Below, piece after piece: positions 23,123 to 34,365 of a DNA stretch of 64,000 nt. Source of the DNA: Haematococcus lacustris (lineage: Eukaryota > Chlorophyta > Chlorophyceae > Chlamydomonadales > Haematococcaceae); NCBI GenBank assembly GCA_030144725.1, contig JASKMD010000018.1, forward strand, positions 1,265,099-1,329,098, read 5' to 3'. The translations under genes were made by a program, and so were the position numbers. The stretch's first letter is position 1; every line of letters starts with the position of its first letter. Below the pieces are notes generated by a model. The model had not been told where the DNA came from. It saw only the letters and a list, made by a program, of their open reading frames with translations, and ran no database searches.

Positions 23123-24213
23123 CTCCCACTCAGGGGCTAGGCACAGAAACACCACGTCAAGAGCAAAGCTACAGCAAAGTCAAACAACTGTAGAAGCAAA
23201 CAGGACAAAAGATCTACCAACGTCTTCAATGGAAAGAGGTACCAGAGAGTCTTGGAACAATCTTAGACACACACAAGTGATATGCAAGCCTGTCGGTGCT
23301 TGTGATACTCCCACTGGTTATAGCATGGCACAGCCTAGCCGGCCTGCCGGCAACCTTCCCGACAGGCCTAATTCCAAAATAGTGTTGTTATGCAAATTCC
23401 CACCGGCCAAGCCAGCCAGGGGCAGGCTCATCTCCGGCATGGTGCCACTGCACCCACAGGCCAAGCCAGCCAGGGGCACGCCTACTTGGGACCACCGGCA
23501 CGCCTAGCATGGTGCTGGTGTTGGTACTGATGCTCCCACAAGCTATGTAAGTCAGGGCTGAGCTGCTCCAGCTTGCTGCTGTTACTCATACTCCCACTGA
23601 CCACGCCATCGAGGGACAAGGCTACTTTCCAGCCTTCTGCTTCTGCACTTGCTCCCACTGATCATGCCAGCCACCTGCTGCACTTGCTCCCACTGATCAT
23701 GCCAGCCACCTGCTGCACTTGCTCCCACTGATCATGCCAGCCATAGGCAAGCTACTGCAGCCTGCTACTTTCTAGACCGTGTACCACATTTCTTGACACA
23801 CTGCCCATCTCATTGGGGCAGTGTCACACACATGACACACACATGATCAGGCGGAGCTTCTGCTGCGCATCAACACAGGCTGACACTCTCCCCCCTGCAG
23901 CAGAAGGTAACTCTTGCTGTCCCCCACACTGCCCATGTCAACAGAGCAACGTCACACATAGGGGTCAACCACCGCCTGTACACTACCCATCTCATCGGGG
24001 CAGTGTCACAACCACCAGGGTCAAACACCACTTAGTCGCTGCCCATCTCATTGGGGCAGCGTCTCACATGACACACAACAAAGCTTCTGCTGCTAGTCAG
24101 CTGTTGTCTCTCCCCCTTGCAGCAGAAGTTAAGACCTGAAGCATACCAGAGAGTGATTGGGAGACCAACAGAACAGAAAGAGCAGGTTGTCCCTGGTAGC
24201 TGCCTGGCACTGC

Positions 24214-24640
24214 ACACTCATTAGACAGTGACTAACAAACAGAACATGACAGGCAGCGCTACAGCATGCACTTGCATGGCATTGCACACTCGTCGCGGCA
24301 ATGACTAACAAACAGGACAGGCAGCGCTACAGCATGCACCTGCCTGGCAAAGCACACTCGTCGCGGCAGTGACTAACAAGGTAGAACAGGACAGGCAACG
24401 CTACAGCATGCACCTGCCTGGCATTGCACACTCGTCGCGGCAGTGACTAACAAACAGAACAGGACAGGCAGCGCTACAGCATGCACCTGCCTGGCATTGC
24501 ACACTCGTCGCGGCAGTGACTAACAAGGTAGAACAGGACAGGCAACGCTACAGCATGCACCTGCCTGGCATTGCACACTCGTCGCGGCAGTGACTAACAA
24601 GGTCAAACACCACTTAGTCGCTGCCCATCTCATTGGGGCA
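24214..24640. repeat. Tandem repeat of about 68-74 bp, six copies, inside the Copia-type element
   Basis: The units contain GCACACTCGTCGCGGCAGTG and GCTACAGCATGCACCTGCC. Unit starts are near 24214, 24284, 24352, 24426, 24499 and 24573. Confidence 0.85.
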
Positions 24641-24855
24641 GCGTCTCACATGACACACAACAAAGCTTCTGCTGCTAGTCAGCTGTTGTCTCTGGCTTTT
24701 GCACACCATCCCCACAAACACGACACACCATCCAGACACATGCACGATCTTAGCACGAGCAACTCGGAAGCTTATGCACACGGACAACGCTGGAGCTGGC
24801 CCCGTTTATCGCACCAAGCTTGGCTTACTTGGCTGCTCGACGGGGTAACCAGATC

Positions 24856-25005
24856 TCACAGCGGTTGCGTAGCCTTGCAAAGAGCCTCGGCATCCATCGG
24901 CATCGCTGCGTGGTAATGCGCTTGAGCAAGGGCTCGAAGGCTGTCATTTACGCACAGTCGCTTGCCAGGCGACTGCGCGGACCCGATCTCATTGGTGTCC
25001 GACAT
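24856..25005 (-). pseudogene. Gag N-terminal remnant of the Copia-type element
   Basis: A 49-codon ORF starts at the first ATG after the primer site (MSDTNEIGSAQ...), where gag begins in Copia elements, and stops early. No zinc knuckle or pol follows. Confidence 0.45.
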
Positions 25006-25015
25006 GGCGGAGCAG

Positions 25016-25029
25016 TGGGCCCATAACCC
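25016..25029 (-). other. Primer binding site, half-tRNA-iMet type
   Basis: TGGGCCCATAACCC on the plus strand directly abuts the 5' LTR and is identical to the anticodon stem-loop of eukaryotic initiator tRNA-Met (CAT anticodon inside). Copia-group elements prime from an internal tRNA-iMet fragment in this way. Confidence 0.75.
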
Positions 25030-25199
25030 TGTAGAGAATGTACGGTCAGACCAAGACACCACTATCAAGGTGCCAAGGTCTGCCAGGAAACTGCCCTAAA
25101 TGCGACAGTCACACTCGTACACTCTCATGACTAGCCACTGGATAACACGCCCTATCAACCCCATGCTTCATGCACAGCCAGAGGGCGTGGTTTCCAACA
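25030..25199 (-). repeat. Right (5') LTR, 170 bp
   Basis: It matches 22953-23122 essentially base for base, so insertion or LTR exchange is fairly recent. Confidence 0.85.
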
Positions 25200-25246
25200 A
25201 TGTTGCATGCAATGCATTGTTGCGTTGTTCTTCACTCAGGAGAGTG

Positions 25247-25333
25247 ATGGATCGCAAGCCGAAGACCTTGTCGGATGCAGATTGGGAGGAGTACGAGAGG
25301 TGGATGCGCAAGCCCCCGCAGGACCAGAACTAG
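25247..25333 (+). CDS. Short ORF, possibly a terminal exon
   Basis: 28 codons (MDRKPKTLSDADWEEYERW...) follow a TTCACTCAG acceptor-like site and end in TAG. Composition looks protein-like (charged, Trp-rich) but there is no family match. It lies 43 bases beyond the right TSD of the Copia-type element, so any upstream exons could be separated by that insertion. Confidence 0.25.
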   Translation: MDRKPKTLSDADWEEYERWMRKPPQDQN

Positions 25334-25713
25334 GACCAAGAGGTGAGCCAAAGAGGCATCCTGTCACACTGTGCCATCTTTCTGCTTGCGCCACCTACTA
25401 CTAACTCATGTCGTGCAGGTGCTGGAAGGCATCTGGCGCAACACTCATGTCTGAGTTGGGGAGGGTCGGGGGTTTGGCAGCCTAGCAGCCCAGCAGCTGC
25501 TGTCACAGTGCAGACCTGCTTAGGCACGAGGCTGAGAGAGACGCTAATGTTGGAGGCTGATGGTTGGGCTGGGAGAGGTTGGGATGAGTAAACAAGGTTG
25601 TAAACACATAAAGTAACAAAGTAAACAAGTCATCTAGGTTGGCGGAAACAGGGGAAGCAGGGTTGGCGGAAGGGGAAAGGCGAAAAAGATGCCCCGTAGT
25701 GTAAACGGCCCAG

Positions 25714-25961
25714 TAGAGCGCGACCGGACTGGTTAAAGGTTAGTGTTAAACCGATTGTTAAAGTTGACCGTTTGGTCGCGATACGAGTCCTTTTTTGCTG
25801 CCGTTCTGGTCGCGACACGGCAATGCACCCAGCGACACTATGCCGGCAGAAGTAGCCATTGAGAAGCAGTCCCAGGGTAGCAAAACGGGTATGTTAAAGA
25901 TTGGTTAAAGATGTGGTTAAACCCAAAACATCAGGATGTTAAACTAACCAGTCGCGCTCTA
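25714..25961. mobile_element. hAT-type MITE, 248 bp, 8-bp TSD CGGCCCAG
   Basis: Perfect 11-bp terminal inverted repeats TAGAGCGCGAC / GTCGCGCTCTA are flanked by CGGCCCAG at 25706-25713 and 25962-25969. The interior has several GGTTAAA-type motifs near both ends. The TSD length and TAGAG terminus fit the hAT superfamily. There is no coding capacity. Confidence 0.88.
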
Positions 25962-25969
25962 CGGCCCAG

Positions 25970-26901
25970 GGCATAGTCTAGGCTGGTGTGTGAGGCTCTT
26001 CTACAGCTATGTAATGTCTTCACTCCTACAATGCAGATGCACCTGAGGTCTCTCACCTGAACGACTCTGCCTGGCCTTTCACCACCTTGGTGCGGAGCTG
26101 TTTATTTCCTCAGTTCAAGTTACTATCATCATAATAGTCAGCCATCATAATGCCATCAAAAAGCCATCATAATAATCAGCCATTGTCACATGCACCTCAC
26201 AGGCCGTCCTGTATCCCTATCCTCTAGCCCCTACACTTCTCCACCAGGAGCGAGAGACCGGTGTGTGTCCCTAATCTAGGTCCCTTGCCCTAGGAGTCGC
26301 TAGAGCCCTACCCTATGCTATCCATACTCTAGCCCACACATATCCCCTTGATGTCCTGGTTTTCTTTTTTTTTTCTGTTTTCCTGTTTTCCTGGTTTTCT
26401 CACAGGTGTGCGCACTTCGATCGCTCTTTGTGTGCAAAAGACAGCGAGAACCCTGCGACGTCGCTCGCCCCTCCCAGTCTCACGCATACTTTTATTCCGA
26501 GCCGCTCGTAGCGTACAGCCTGGCACCTTGATGAACTGCTCGGCCCAGCCTACCTTTTCCCGGCCCAGCTCGTCCCTCTCCGCTCTGAGCTCTGGAGGCG
26601 GAACATCATGTGCAAACGATGAGCTCTATCATGAGCTGCGCGCAGGCTACCAGCTTGAGCAATTGACGCTGTTAGAACAAGCAAAGCTCTTTGCGAGCCT
26701 GCAAACTTTTTTCCTCAGCGCGGCCTCGATGGGACCGTGGGCCCCTGCGCCCTTCTGGCACCAGGCCTGTGTGCCGACAGGCTTCCCTTGGGGGACTCCT
26801 TGTGAGTCTCCGCTCTCTGCTACTCATACGCGTGTACGCATAGTCTCCAGAGCGCAGCGCGATGCTTAGAGCTTGTCTCGTAGTCGATCGAGGTACCTGC
26901 C
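25970..26901. other. Upstream region of the next gene
   Basis: AT-richer, with a T-run and CTGGTTTTC repeats at 26353-26400. A forward frame from ATG at 26531 to 26869 (about 112 codons) could be an upstream exon or a uORF-like stretch, but no domain is seen. Confidence 0.35.
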
Positions 26902-28600
26902 ATGTCAGCATTGTCCCCCGCCGCTCGCGCAGTCCACTTCGCTCCTGCGCCGCTTTATTCCAGTGGCGTGGCGTCTTATGACCTGTCGGGACAGCGCATT
27001 CCAGGCATCTCAAAGGTATGCTTGCATTGTGGCAGGTCTCGGTGGCCTCAAGATTACCACCGTCCCCTTGAAAGCCTTGTCCGCTGTCAATTCCCCAGAT
27101 TGACTTTAATTGCTGTTGTTGCACTCCCTTTTTGGGTTTGTTGCTAACTCCATGTTCACCTGTTGCTTCAATTTATGTTCAGACCCCTATCAGGCATAGT
27201 AGGGCACAACATGCAAGACATTGCCACGAGTCCGTTGCTTTAGAGGAGCGTATTGATGTACTCCATGCTTCCCAATGGCCCTTCCTCAGCTGCAGCAATC
27301 CTAACCCTGCATTTGCTTACCAGTGCACTGTACTGCATATCTTGCAGGACATCACCACCAGTCAACTTCAACCCTGCGAAGGCCAGGAAAAGCAGGTTAG
27401 TGGCCAAGCCTTGGCATATGTACCACAAACCAAAGCCGCTTTTCACTGACATTGGCAGTGGTGCCATGGTGATCATTCTTTCACACTGTGTCGCCGTCGC
27501 CCTGGTTCAGGTGCTTGGCCTGGACGCATGCATGCAGGATTGCTCCGACTTGAGCGCTGGCAGTCACCACAGCGAGCGCCAGCCCAGCCTGGACTGCAAC
27601 ACCATGTCGTTGCTCACCAGTGACCATGGCGCCACCGCCATCAGCGAGTGGACAGAAGCCACGACCAGCAGGCAGCTGGCCCCTGACCCCACTGCCTCTC
27701 CCTCCGTCACTTTTGACAAGGCCAGGAGCAAGCGCAAGTGCGCAAGCGCAGCGCTTGCCGCCTGCCCACCAGCAAAGAAGGCCAGCCCTGCAGCCGTCAG
27801 GTTTGAGTCAGTGCAGCCGGACGCACACAGCGTAGAGCAGGCCAGGACAGCCGCCACGCAGGAGTCCCTGCTCCCTGATGGCTTTGACATGCTGGATCAC
27901 TTGCTGGAGCATGGCACGTAAGTTGTGGCAGAAGCTGCAGCCTGGCACAAGCACTGTATCCCACCCCTGCCTGGCCCTGCCCTGCCGAGCCCAGCGCTGC
28001 CCACTCAGCCCAGCCCTGCCCACCCTGCCTGGCCTAGACCACCCCTCCCTAGATTGGAATGTGCCCTATGGCTGTGCCAGCACCCACCATCTGCACCCAC
28101 AGCCCCTCAATCCCCTACTCCACCACTGCTGAGTAGGGCGCTTGCCTCTGGCCTCTGGCCTTTGGCCTCAGCCTGTGGCCCCCATTGGCCCTGCCTGGCC
28201 TGACATTGTGATGCCAGTGAGCCTGACCACCCCCTGCCCCCGGTGTGTCGGTGGCAAGGAGGCGGTGGAGGGTGCTCAGTGCCCCTCCCCCTGCTGTGTG
28301 TGCACAATCATGGTGAAGGCTACCTGCCCTTACCAGCCCTGACCCTGAGCCCCCTCCTCCCTCACCACCACCCTCTTCCCTCATGCCCTCCTCCCCTCCC
28401 ACCACCCTCTTCCCTCATGCCCTCCTCCCCTCCCACCACCCTCCTACTTCACGCCCTCCTTCCTCGCCACCACCCTCCTCCCTCACGCCTCCTTCCTCCC
28501 CACCTTGTGTGCATGCAGCGGCCTGGGACTGTGGGCTGAGGATTTTGCAGCGGACGTGCGCTGCTTGTACGATGAGGACATGCAGTCACTGCAGGTGTAG
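26902..28600 (+). CDS. Hypothetical, probably nuclear protein, four exons
   Basis: Exons 26902-27015, 27348-27395, 27511-27917 and 28519-28600 have GT-AG borders and fit in phase (0, 0 and 2), giving about 217 residues. It starts MSALSPAARAVHFAP after CCTGCC. The middle exon is Ser/Thr/Ala-rich with two basic clusters (KARSKRK and PPAKKA), a likely bipartite nuclear localisation signal. The C-terminus is acidic and hydrophobic across the last splice: GFDMLDHLLEHGT joined to GLGLWAEDFAADVRCLYDED. This looks like an activation-domain or short interaction helix, but I recognise no family. A further small exon between 27016 and 27347 cannot be excluded. A TGTAA signal at about 29821 may end the transcript. 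Confidence 0.6.
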
Positions 28601-30443
28601 GGCCGCCAGCCAGCATGGCCGGTGTCCAGCTAGGGGCATGCCCCACTCTGAAGGCATTGCCACAATAGCTCAGCAGGCCTGGTGCTGCATGGCCTGGTGC
28701 AGCAAGGGGCTGTGGCTGAGAAAGCCATGCGGCTGCTGGGGGCCATGCATGCACCCCCAATGCGGGTCACACCACAACGCGGGTGTGATGTCCTGCATGG
28801 TGGTGTGGGCAGATTGATGTAGAGGTATGGGCTGGGTGAGACACACCCATTTGAGTGATGAGGGTTGCCGCACCTGTCCAGTTGCATGTGCATGGACTGC
28901 ATGGGGTTTGAGCGCCATGATGCATGCATGCATGTATGCGTACCGCGTGGGTAACGTCTGATTGAAGGGGGTGGTAGGCATTGGCTGAAACGCCAGTGCA
29001 GTGCAGGGCTGTAGCATGGCAGACTTTTCCAGGCTGTGCCAGACCCTCACCTGGCTGCGTATCCACAAGGCGAGTATTCACAAGGCAAGCAAGGTCCAGG
29101 CCAGGCTCTTATGCTGCGATTTGCACTCGGAGCCCCCAAGCTATTGGCAGGCACTATGCCGCCGCCACCACCACCGCCAACAACAACACCAGCTCGCGCG
29201 CATGTTGTGTTGTGTGCGCATCAACCAGTGAGCCCTGCATTTTTGACCCGTTTTGAATGTATGAAGTGCTGCATGTAGAGTGCGCATGCATGTGCATGCG
29301 GCCCAGTTTGTATGACGCTGCAGCAATGCATGCGTAGGGCTGTCTGTTGGAGGGGGGGTGTCGTGCCGGCTGCAAGGACCTGGGTTTCATGGGCAGTGTC
29401 AGGCCTGTGTTGATGTAGCAACAGCCACGGGGTGTGCGCTGGAATGAAGAATTAGGAGGGGGAGGAGCTGTGGTGCATTCCCTAGTTAAGGTGCCCTAGC
29501 TGGTCACCTACAGTTAACAGGCACAGGTGGCAGGTGGTGCTCCTGCATGGCAGTCAGTGCAGGTGGAGTGCTGTGACGGAGGTTGGCGGGGGGCTGAGGG
29601 TGCAGGGGGGCCAGAAGTGCAATGTTCACTCTGTTGCTGTAGACTGCTGCCTGTCAGTGCAGCCTCAAGGGGAGGAGGAGGCGGGAGGCAAGTGCGGCTG
29701 CAAACAAATGTCGAGGTATTGGACGGAATGTGGTCAGAGTGGTGATCAGCCAGTGGTATTAATGGATGTGAGGGAGAGACGTTGCACCTACAATGCAGTG
29801 AAGAATAACACCTTGTGCTGTGTAATGCTTGGAGAGTCGGCCCAGAAGCTGAGGTAAATGGTATGATGAATGGAAGATGGGTTAAGACCGCTCCAGCAGC
29901 CAGCTCGCTGCAGTAGCCACAGGCGCGTCATCTGTGAGTCCACTGGTCGCCAGGGTCAGCGCACACAGGCGCACGAATGGCTCCCAGCTCACCGGGAAGT
30001 AGCAGCAGCAGCAACCACCCTGATGCTGCACCGAGTATCATAGGAGGTGGCGCGGTGTGCTCAGGGTGGCTACCACAGGCCTCACAGGCAGTGGTGCAGC
30101 CCAGCAGCCACGCCCAGCTGCTCCTCACCACAATCCAGAGCACCACAATGCAATCAAGCCAGGGAAGCAGTGTGCAACAGCGGCAGGGTCAACTCCCAAG
30201 CTGGTTGTGCCAGCAGGCAACCCTCCGGCAGCATAAGGGCAGGCTGTGCCAGCAGGTGTGCCCCCCCAGCAGCCCTCCCACCCAAGCCACATGGGCAGAG
30301 CTGTTGGGTCAAAGCCACGAGGCAAGCTGGGCCAGCAGGTCTGCCCCCCCCGCAGCTCCTCTGGTACCACCTATCCCTTTGCCCAGAGGCAGACTGCTTC
30401 ATTTGTAAGGTTCCCAAATAGACATCTCTATGTCCATGTAGTA
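28601..30443. other. 3' untranslated and intergenic, no gene recognised
   Basis: Several short frames exist (29534-29857, 29977-30408) without domains. 'GCATGCATGCATG' stretches occur near 28920 and 29285. The TGTAA at about 29821 is the nearest poly(A)-type signal to the gene upstream. Confidence 0.35.
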
Positions 30444-30451
30444 AATAGTAT

Positions 30452-33400
30452 TAGGGAGCGTCTGGACCCGTGTAACGTTACATGTTGTTACATGTTGTTA
30501 TGTTATGTTACATGTTACAACCCGTATACGTACTCAGGCGCTCCCAACATTCAAAAAATGGCAGTAAACCGACCCCTGGTAGTAGGACGGCTGTAACTCT
30601 GCACTCGCTGCGCCAAAATTTATGATAGCTGGCTCAAAATGTAGCCAACCCAGCCAGCTACCTTTCACCCATCCAGAATAATTAAACACAGAGTAGGCCG
30701 TGCACAGCAAAGCGTCAAAGTTAGTGATTCGAATTTGAGCCGTAGCGGAGCATGCAGTCATCGCTTCGACCGCGCGCGTCACTTGGGCTGCTCTACATGA
30801 GCTTGCGCGTCGGCAGCAGCAGTCGGATCGGAAAGCGGTTGCGGCGATGTGGCAATGAGCCCACCTACCCCTCATACCTAGAGGGCAATGCCACAGCTCG
30901 ACTATTCGGACTTACAACATGCTACTTACTATGTTAAGCTCCTCTAGGACAGTGTTACAAACGCTCATACTCAGATAAGCCATAAGCTCACTTTGGTCTG
31001 TGACCCCCAACTCCCTTAGCCGATCTCATGACCAGGGCCATGCAGTCAGTCACACAACTCCACACCATGACCGAATTTGGACTCGTCTCCTCTGAGAGTT
31101 ATACTCCCCTACATGCCATCCACCTGCGTGCGAAGTTTCATAGCTCAACTGCCACCCCACAGCCCAGTGGCCCTGATTCTGCTTGGAGAAGATGATGTCA
31201 CTTTGAAGATGTCAAACTGATAGAGGCCTGGGCTATTCAACGTGCGGTTTGTTTCAATAGATGCGCCAATGGGTCAAGAACAAACATTACGTATCGCTTT
31301 TTCTATGGGTGCAGCGGGTGCAACACGGTGGAGGACACAGTGGAGGAGGGGGGGGTGTAACCCGGTATTACCTTTGTGTGCGCCGACCCAGATGGTGTAT
31401 TCGGCGAAAGCGAATACGCCCAGATGTTTCAATCACCCCGTCTAGGTGCCCTGCACGCCTGGCAGTCATCGCGTTGGATGTTTGCCGGACATTCCATTTG
31501 TGCATAACCAGCTCACTACGCTAGGTAGATGGGGTCACAGCGATGTGGCTCACCGTGCCAAGGAGACCCGTCTCGCCGCTGTGATTTGTTCGCGGGCACA
31601 TGTGGCAGTACGCGAGCAAAGACTCCAATGGCTAGCGCTGATGGTCAGATTACGCGGACTAAACCGTGGCTGCCAATGTGACAAACGCTAATGAAAACGA
31701 TGCGGTATTCAGAGAGTAGTTGCATGAACATTACTAACCCCATGTTGGGGCGGCCTGATACGTACACGTGCCGGTCATGTTACACAGCCTTCTTAGCTGC
31801 TCGGCTCGGTTACAGTGAGCTTGTACACCCCGCCGCACTGGTCGCAACTGCTCCCGCACCAGAAAATATTTTTGGGGTCGCGGGCCGCGGGCTGCAGCTC
31901 GGCAAGCCGCAGTCGCAGTTCTAGCAGCTGCTGATGGCTGCTGCGAATATTTCCAAGCAGCAGGTCTACAACAGTGTCACATTGGCAGCATATTTTGTAC
32001 TCCAGCAAGTTCGCAAATGACTGGCTCTTTCGTTACAATAGCGACGGCATTGTGGTGTGCCAGTGCAAAAGGTGCCCACCAAACAACCGGGCTGAGCTGC
32101 CACTCTGCCACAAATGCAAGTTTTGGCCCACTGCCGCGAGAGGACCGGGGTGAAGCAATGCCTCAAGGCATTCAGCGGGCTGTCAGGCGCAGGTTCGGAC
32201 TCTTTCTCGACACGCAGCAACTGGCTACCCCTCCCATTGAACCACCAACCCCCCTAACGATAAGGGACAACGGCTTTCCCGGACTCATTTCTGCACGGAT
32301 TTACACGCGGATTGAAGCGTCGGAATGTGGCCGCGCTGAGCCACACGCTGAGCTGGTCGGGCATGTTGCCGGGTATCCGACCCTACCGAGCCTGCGGACT
32401 TGATGTACGTTGACCCAGTACCAATGAGCCCCTGTTTAACGCGATGGATAGTGCGCGATGTGCGAGGAGCCCGACCTCATGTCCAACATAATAACCCACA
32501 TGCGCTGGCTCTGGGGCGACGGAACTAGGCTCAGGGGCTTTGAAACTAGGAGGAGACCACGGCATGAGCATAGCAGTGGCAACTGCATCAATCATTTGTT
32601 GATTAGGCTCCAAGAGGTGGGATAACCCTCCTCCATGCTGCCCACTCTGCTGATGCCCGTCTGACAACCATGCAACTCAAGGTAACTCTCCAGCCTTGCG
32701 TTACTGGCTAGGGAACTCACTGTGGACCCCCTGCCAAGTTCTCATCTATTGTTGACAATTGTCAAGAGGGGTTTTAGGAGCTGGCGTGTGCACATGCCTG
32801 CAGCATGCCGACATCCAAGTATCACCCCTACAAACGGCAGGAGGGCTAGGCTGCCCGCTGTGCGTGTTGTGTGGGGTCTACGCCAGCTGGCAGCACTGGC
32901 TGGGTGGAGATTCATGTGGAGAGGGAGGCTGTGTAAGATGATGTTGAGAAAACTGGGCTCCATGCGTAAAGTGTACCGCAGCGGAGAACTATGCATCTTG
33001 CGTTGTGGGTGTTATAAAGCAGCACTTGAAAGGCCCATTGCGCAGAACTTAACCGTTCGCGTGCCTGGCAGACTGCCGGTCACCGTGGGTGCCAGCAGCT
33101 CGGGCGCGCAGGCGCAAGCGCGACGCAATGATAAGGCGTTCCGCGTTAAAATGACAACTCAACTCTCACCAGGCACGCCGCAAAGTCAAATGTCCCTTAC
33201 GTGGTGGTTCAATGGGAGGGGTAGCCAACTTCTGACTCTTACACGCAACAACTTCTGGCTTATACACAACCTTATCATGCATGTCCCGGTGCCGGGACGT
33301 GTGCGATTGGCGTAGCACCGTGCGGCATGCGATTAACGCTTAGTCTGCTATACGCGCGTAATGCCAGGAACCCCGTAATCGTTAGCATGTAACATCCCGT

Positions 33401-33482
33401 GTAACATCCCGTGTAACACCCGGATAACCCGCAAATGTAACAGTTACATGTACGTACATGTACGTACATGAGACGCTCCCTA
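30452..33482. mobile_element. hAT-type element, 3.03 kb, 8-bp TSD AATAGTAT
   Basis: 12-bp inverted ends TAGGGAGCGTCT / AGACGCTCCCTA are flanked by AATAGTAT at 30444-30451 and 33483-33490. Subterminal clusters of TGTTACATG/CATGTAAC-like motifs (30475-30520 and 33386-33465) look like transposase-binding repeats. The interior holds a smaller element and broken frames, including a Cys-rich stretch near 32020-32150 (VVCQCKRCPPN, CHKCKFW). No intact transposase is seen. Confidence 0.82.
30534..31758. mobile_element. Small member of the TCAGGCG family nested in the hAT element (7-bp TSD TACGTAC)
   Basis: It begins TCAGGCGCTCCCAAC and ends GTTGGGGCGGCCTGA, flanked by TACGTAC at 30527-30533 and 31759-31765. 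The last about 45 bases (GTTGCATGAACATTACTAACCCC...) are homologous to the right ends of the large copies at 44521 and 52236. It has no intact gene. Confidence 0.75.
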
Positions 33483-33490
33483 AATAGTAT

Positions 33491-33973
33491 AGACTAGAGA
33501 TAGTAAATAGTGTAGACTAGTCGACTATTTCGTCACCAAATCAGCTCGTTTCAGTCGCAACGGGGCGTACATTAGCTCACCAGACACGTCGTGCTAGTCT
33601 TAAGAGCAGTCAGTATCAGTTGATATTCTGTTGATCTGCCGGCCAAAGGATTGCCCACTTCCTTATCGACGAACTCCGATGGCTGCAGCTGCTGGCCCAT
33701 CGGGCGGCACGAATTGCAGGCAAAGCTTCGAGATAGCATCTACAGCAAGCGCTTCTCATTTCAGGTCTATGAGTTTCAAGGACAAAGCGTTTGCAAAGCC
33801 GTTTGCGGCGATTGTGACCAGTCCTATAGCTGCGTGAACATGTTTGTGAACAACCACAAATGAACACGAGTGCAAGCCAAAGCGACAGCGTGCGGACACG
33901 ACCCCAGATGGCAGTGCACGTCACCAGATGGCAGTGCACGACACCAGATGGCAGTGCGTAGCTGCTGGACCCA
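33491..33973. other. Upstream part of a disrupted hAT transposase gene
   Basis: A frame at 33651-33863 contains CKAVCGDCDQSYSC followed by NNHK, which could be a degenerate BED-type zinc finger. Three copies of CAGATGGCAGTGC lie at 33905-33956. Splicing to the next piece is not clear. Confidence 0.3.
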
Positions 33974-34204
33974 GTGAACTTCACCCTGGCAACTCTCTCC
34001 CGCTCCCCCTGGCAGCTCCCTCCATTTGAGAGACTCATCGGGGATCAAGAGCAAGATGCCATCAGCACGGTGGTGCGCTTGAGCAAGCATTTGCTGCCAG
34101 GGCAGACTGTGGCACAAGTCCACGCTCCGGTGGCATTGGAGGTCACCAGGCTGCAGGTCTGTGGTTGGAAGGACGACAAGGTGGCCATGGCTGCGGCCTT
34201 GTTC
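33974..34204 (+). pseudogene. hAT transposase gene, 5' fragment (split by the TCAGGCG element)
   Basis: About 77 codons (PPFERLIGDQEQDAISTVVR ... WKDDKVAMAAALF) end exactly at the left target duplication CTTGTTC (34198-34204). The same Leu-Phe codons reappear at 44523 and continue into the hAT dimerisation region. Left and right fragments are thus one gene separated by 10.3 kb of nested insertions. Confidence 0.65.
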
Positions 34205-34365
34205 TCAGGCGTTCCCAACTACCTGAAAACCACCCCCCTGTGATACGAAGCCCGTATCTCCGCAGCCACTCAGTCAAAAATATATGTAAACAGTGCTTTG
34301 AACAGAGGAGAGTCATATCTACGAAATGGCCGACGCAGCTAAAACTATCTCGCTCTCAGCGGTGC

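Larger units (their letters stand above)
22866..25199 (-). mobile_element. Non-autonomous Copia-type LTR element (TSD ATGTT)
   Basis: Bounded by ATGTT at 22861-22865 and 25200-25204. The left LTR is 22866-23122, the right LTR 25030-25199. Transcription is on the minus strand: the primer site lies inside the right LTR, the purine tract GAGTGGGAG (minus strand) inside the left LTR. The interior of about 1.9 kb lacks pol; only a short Gag-like start remains. The same purine tract and a related LTR plan occur in the Copia element at 52743, so the two are relatives. Confidence 0.85.
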
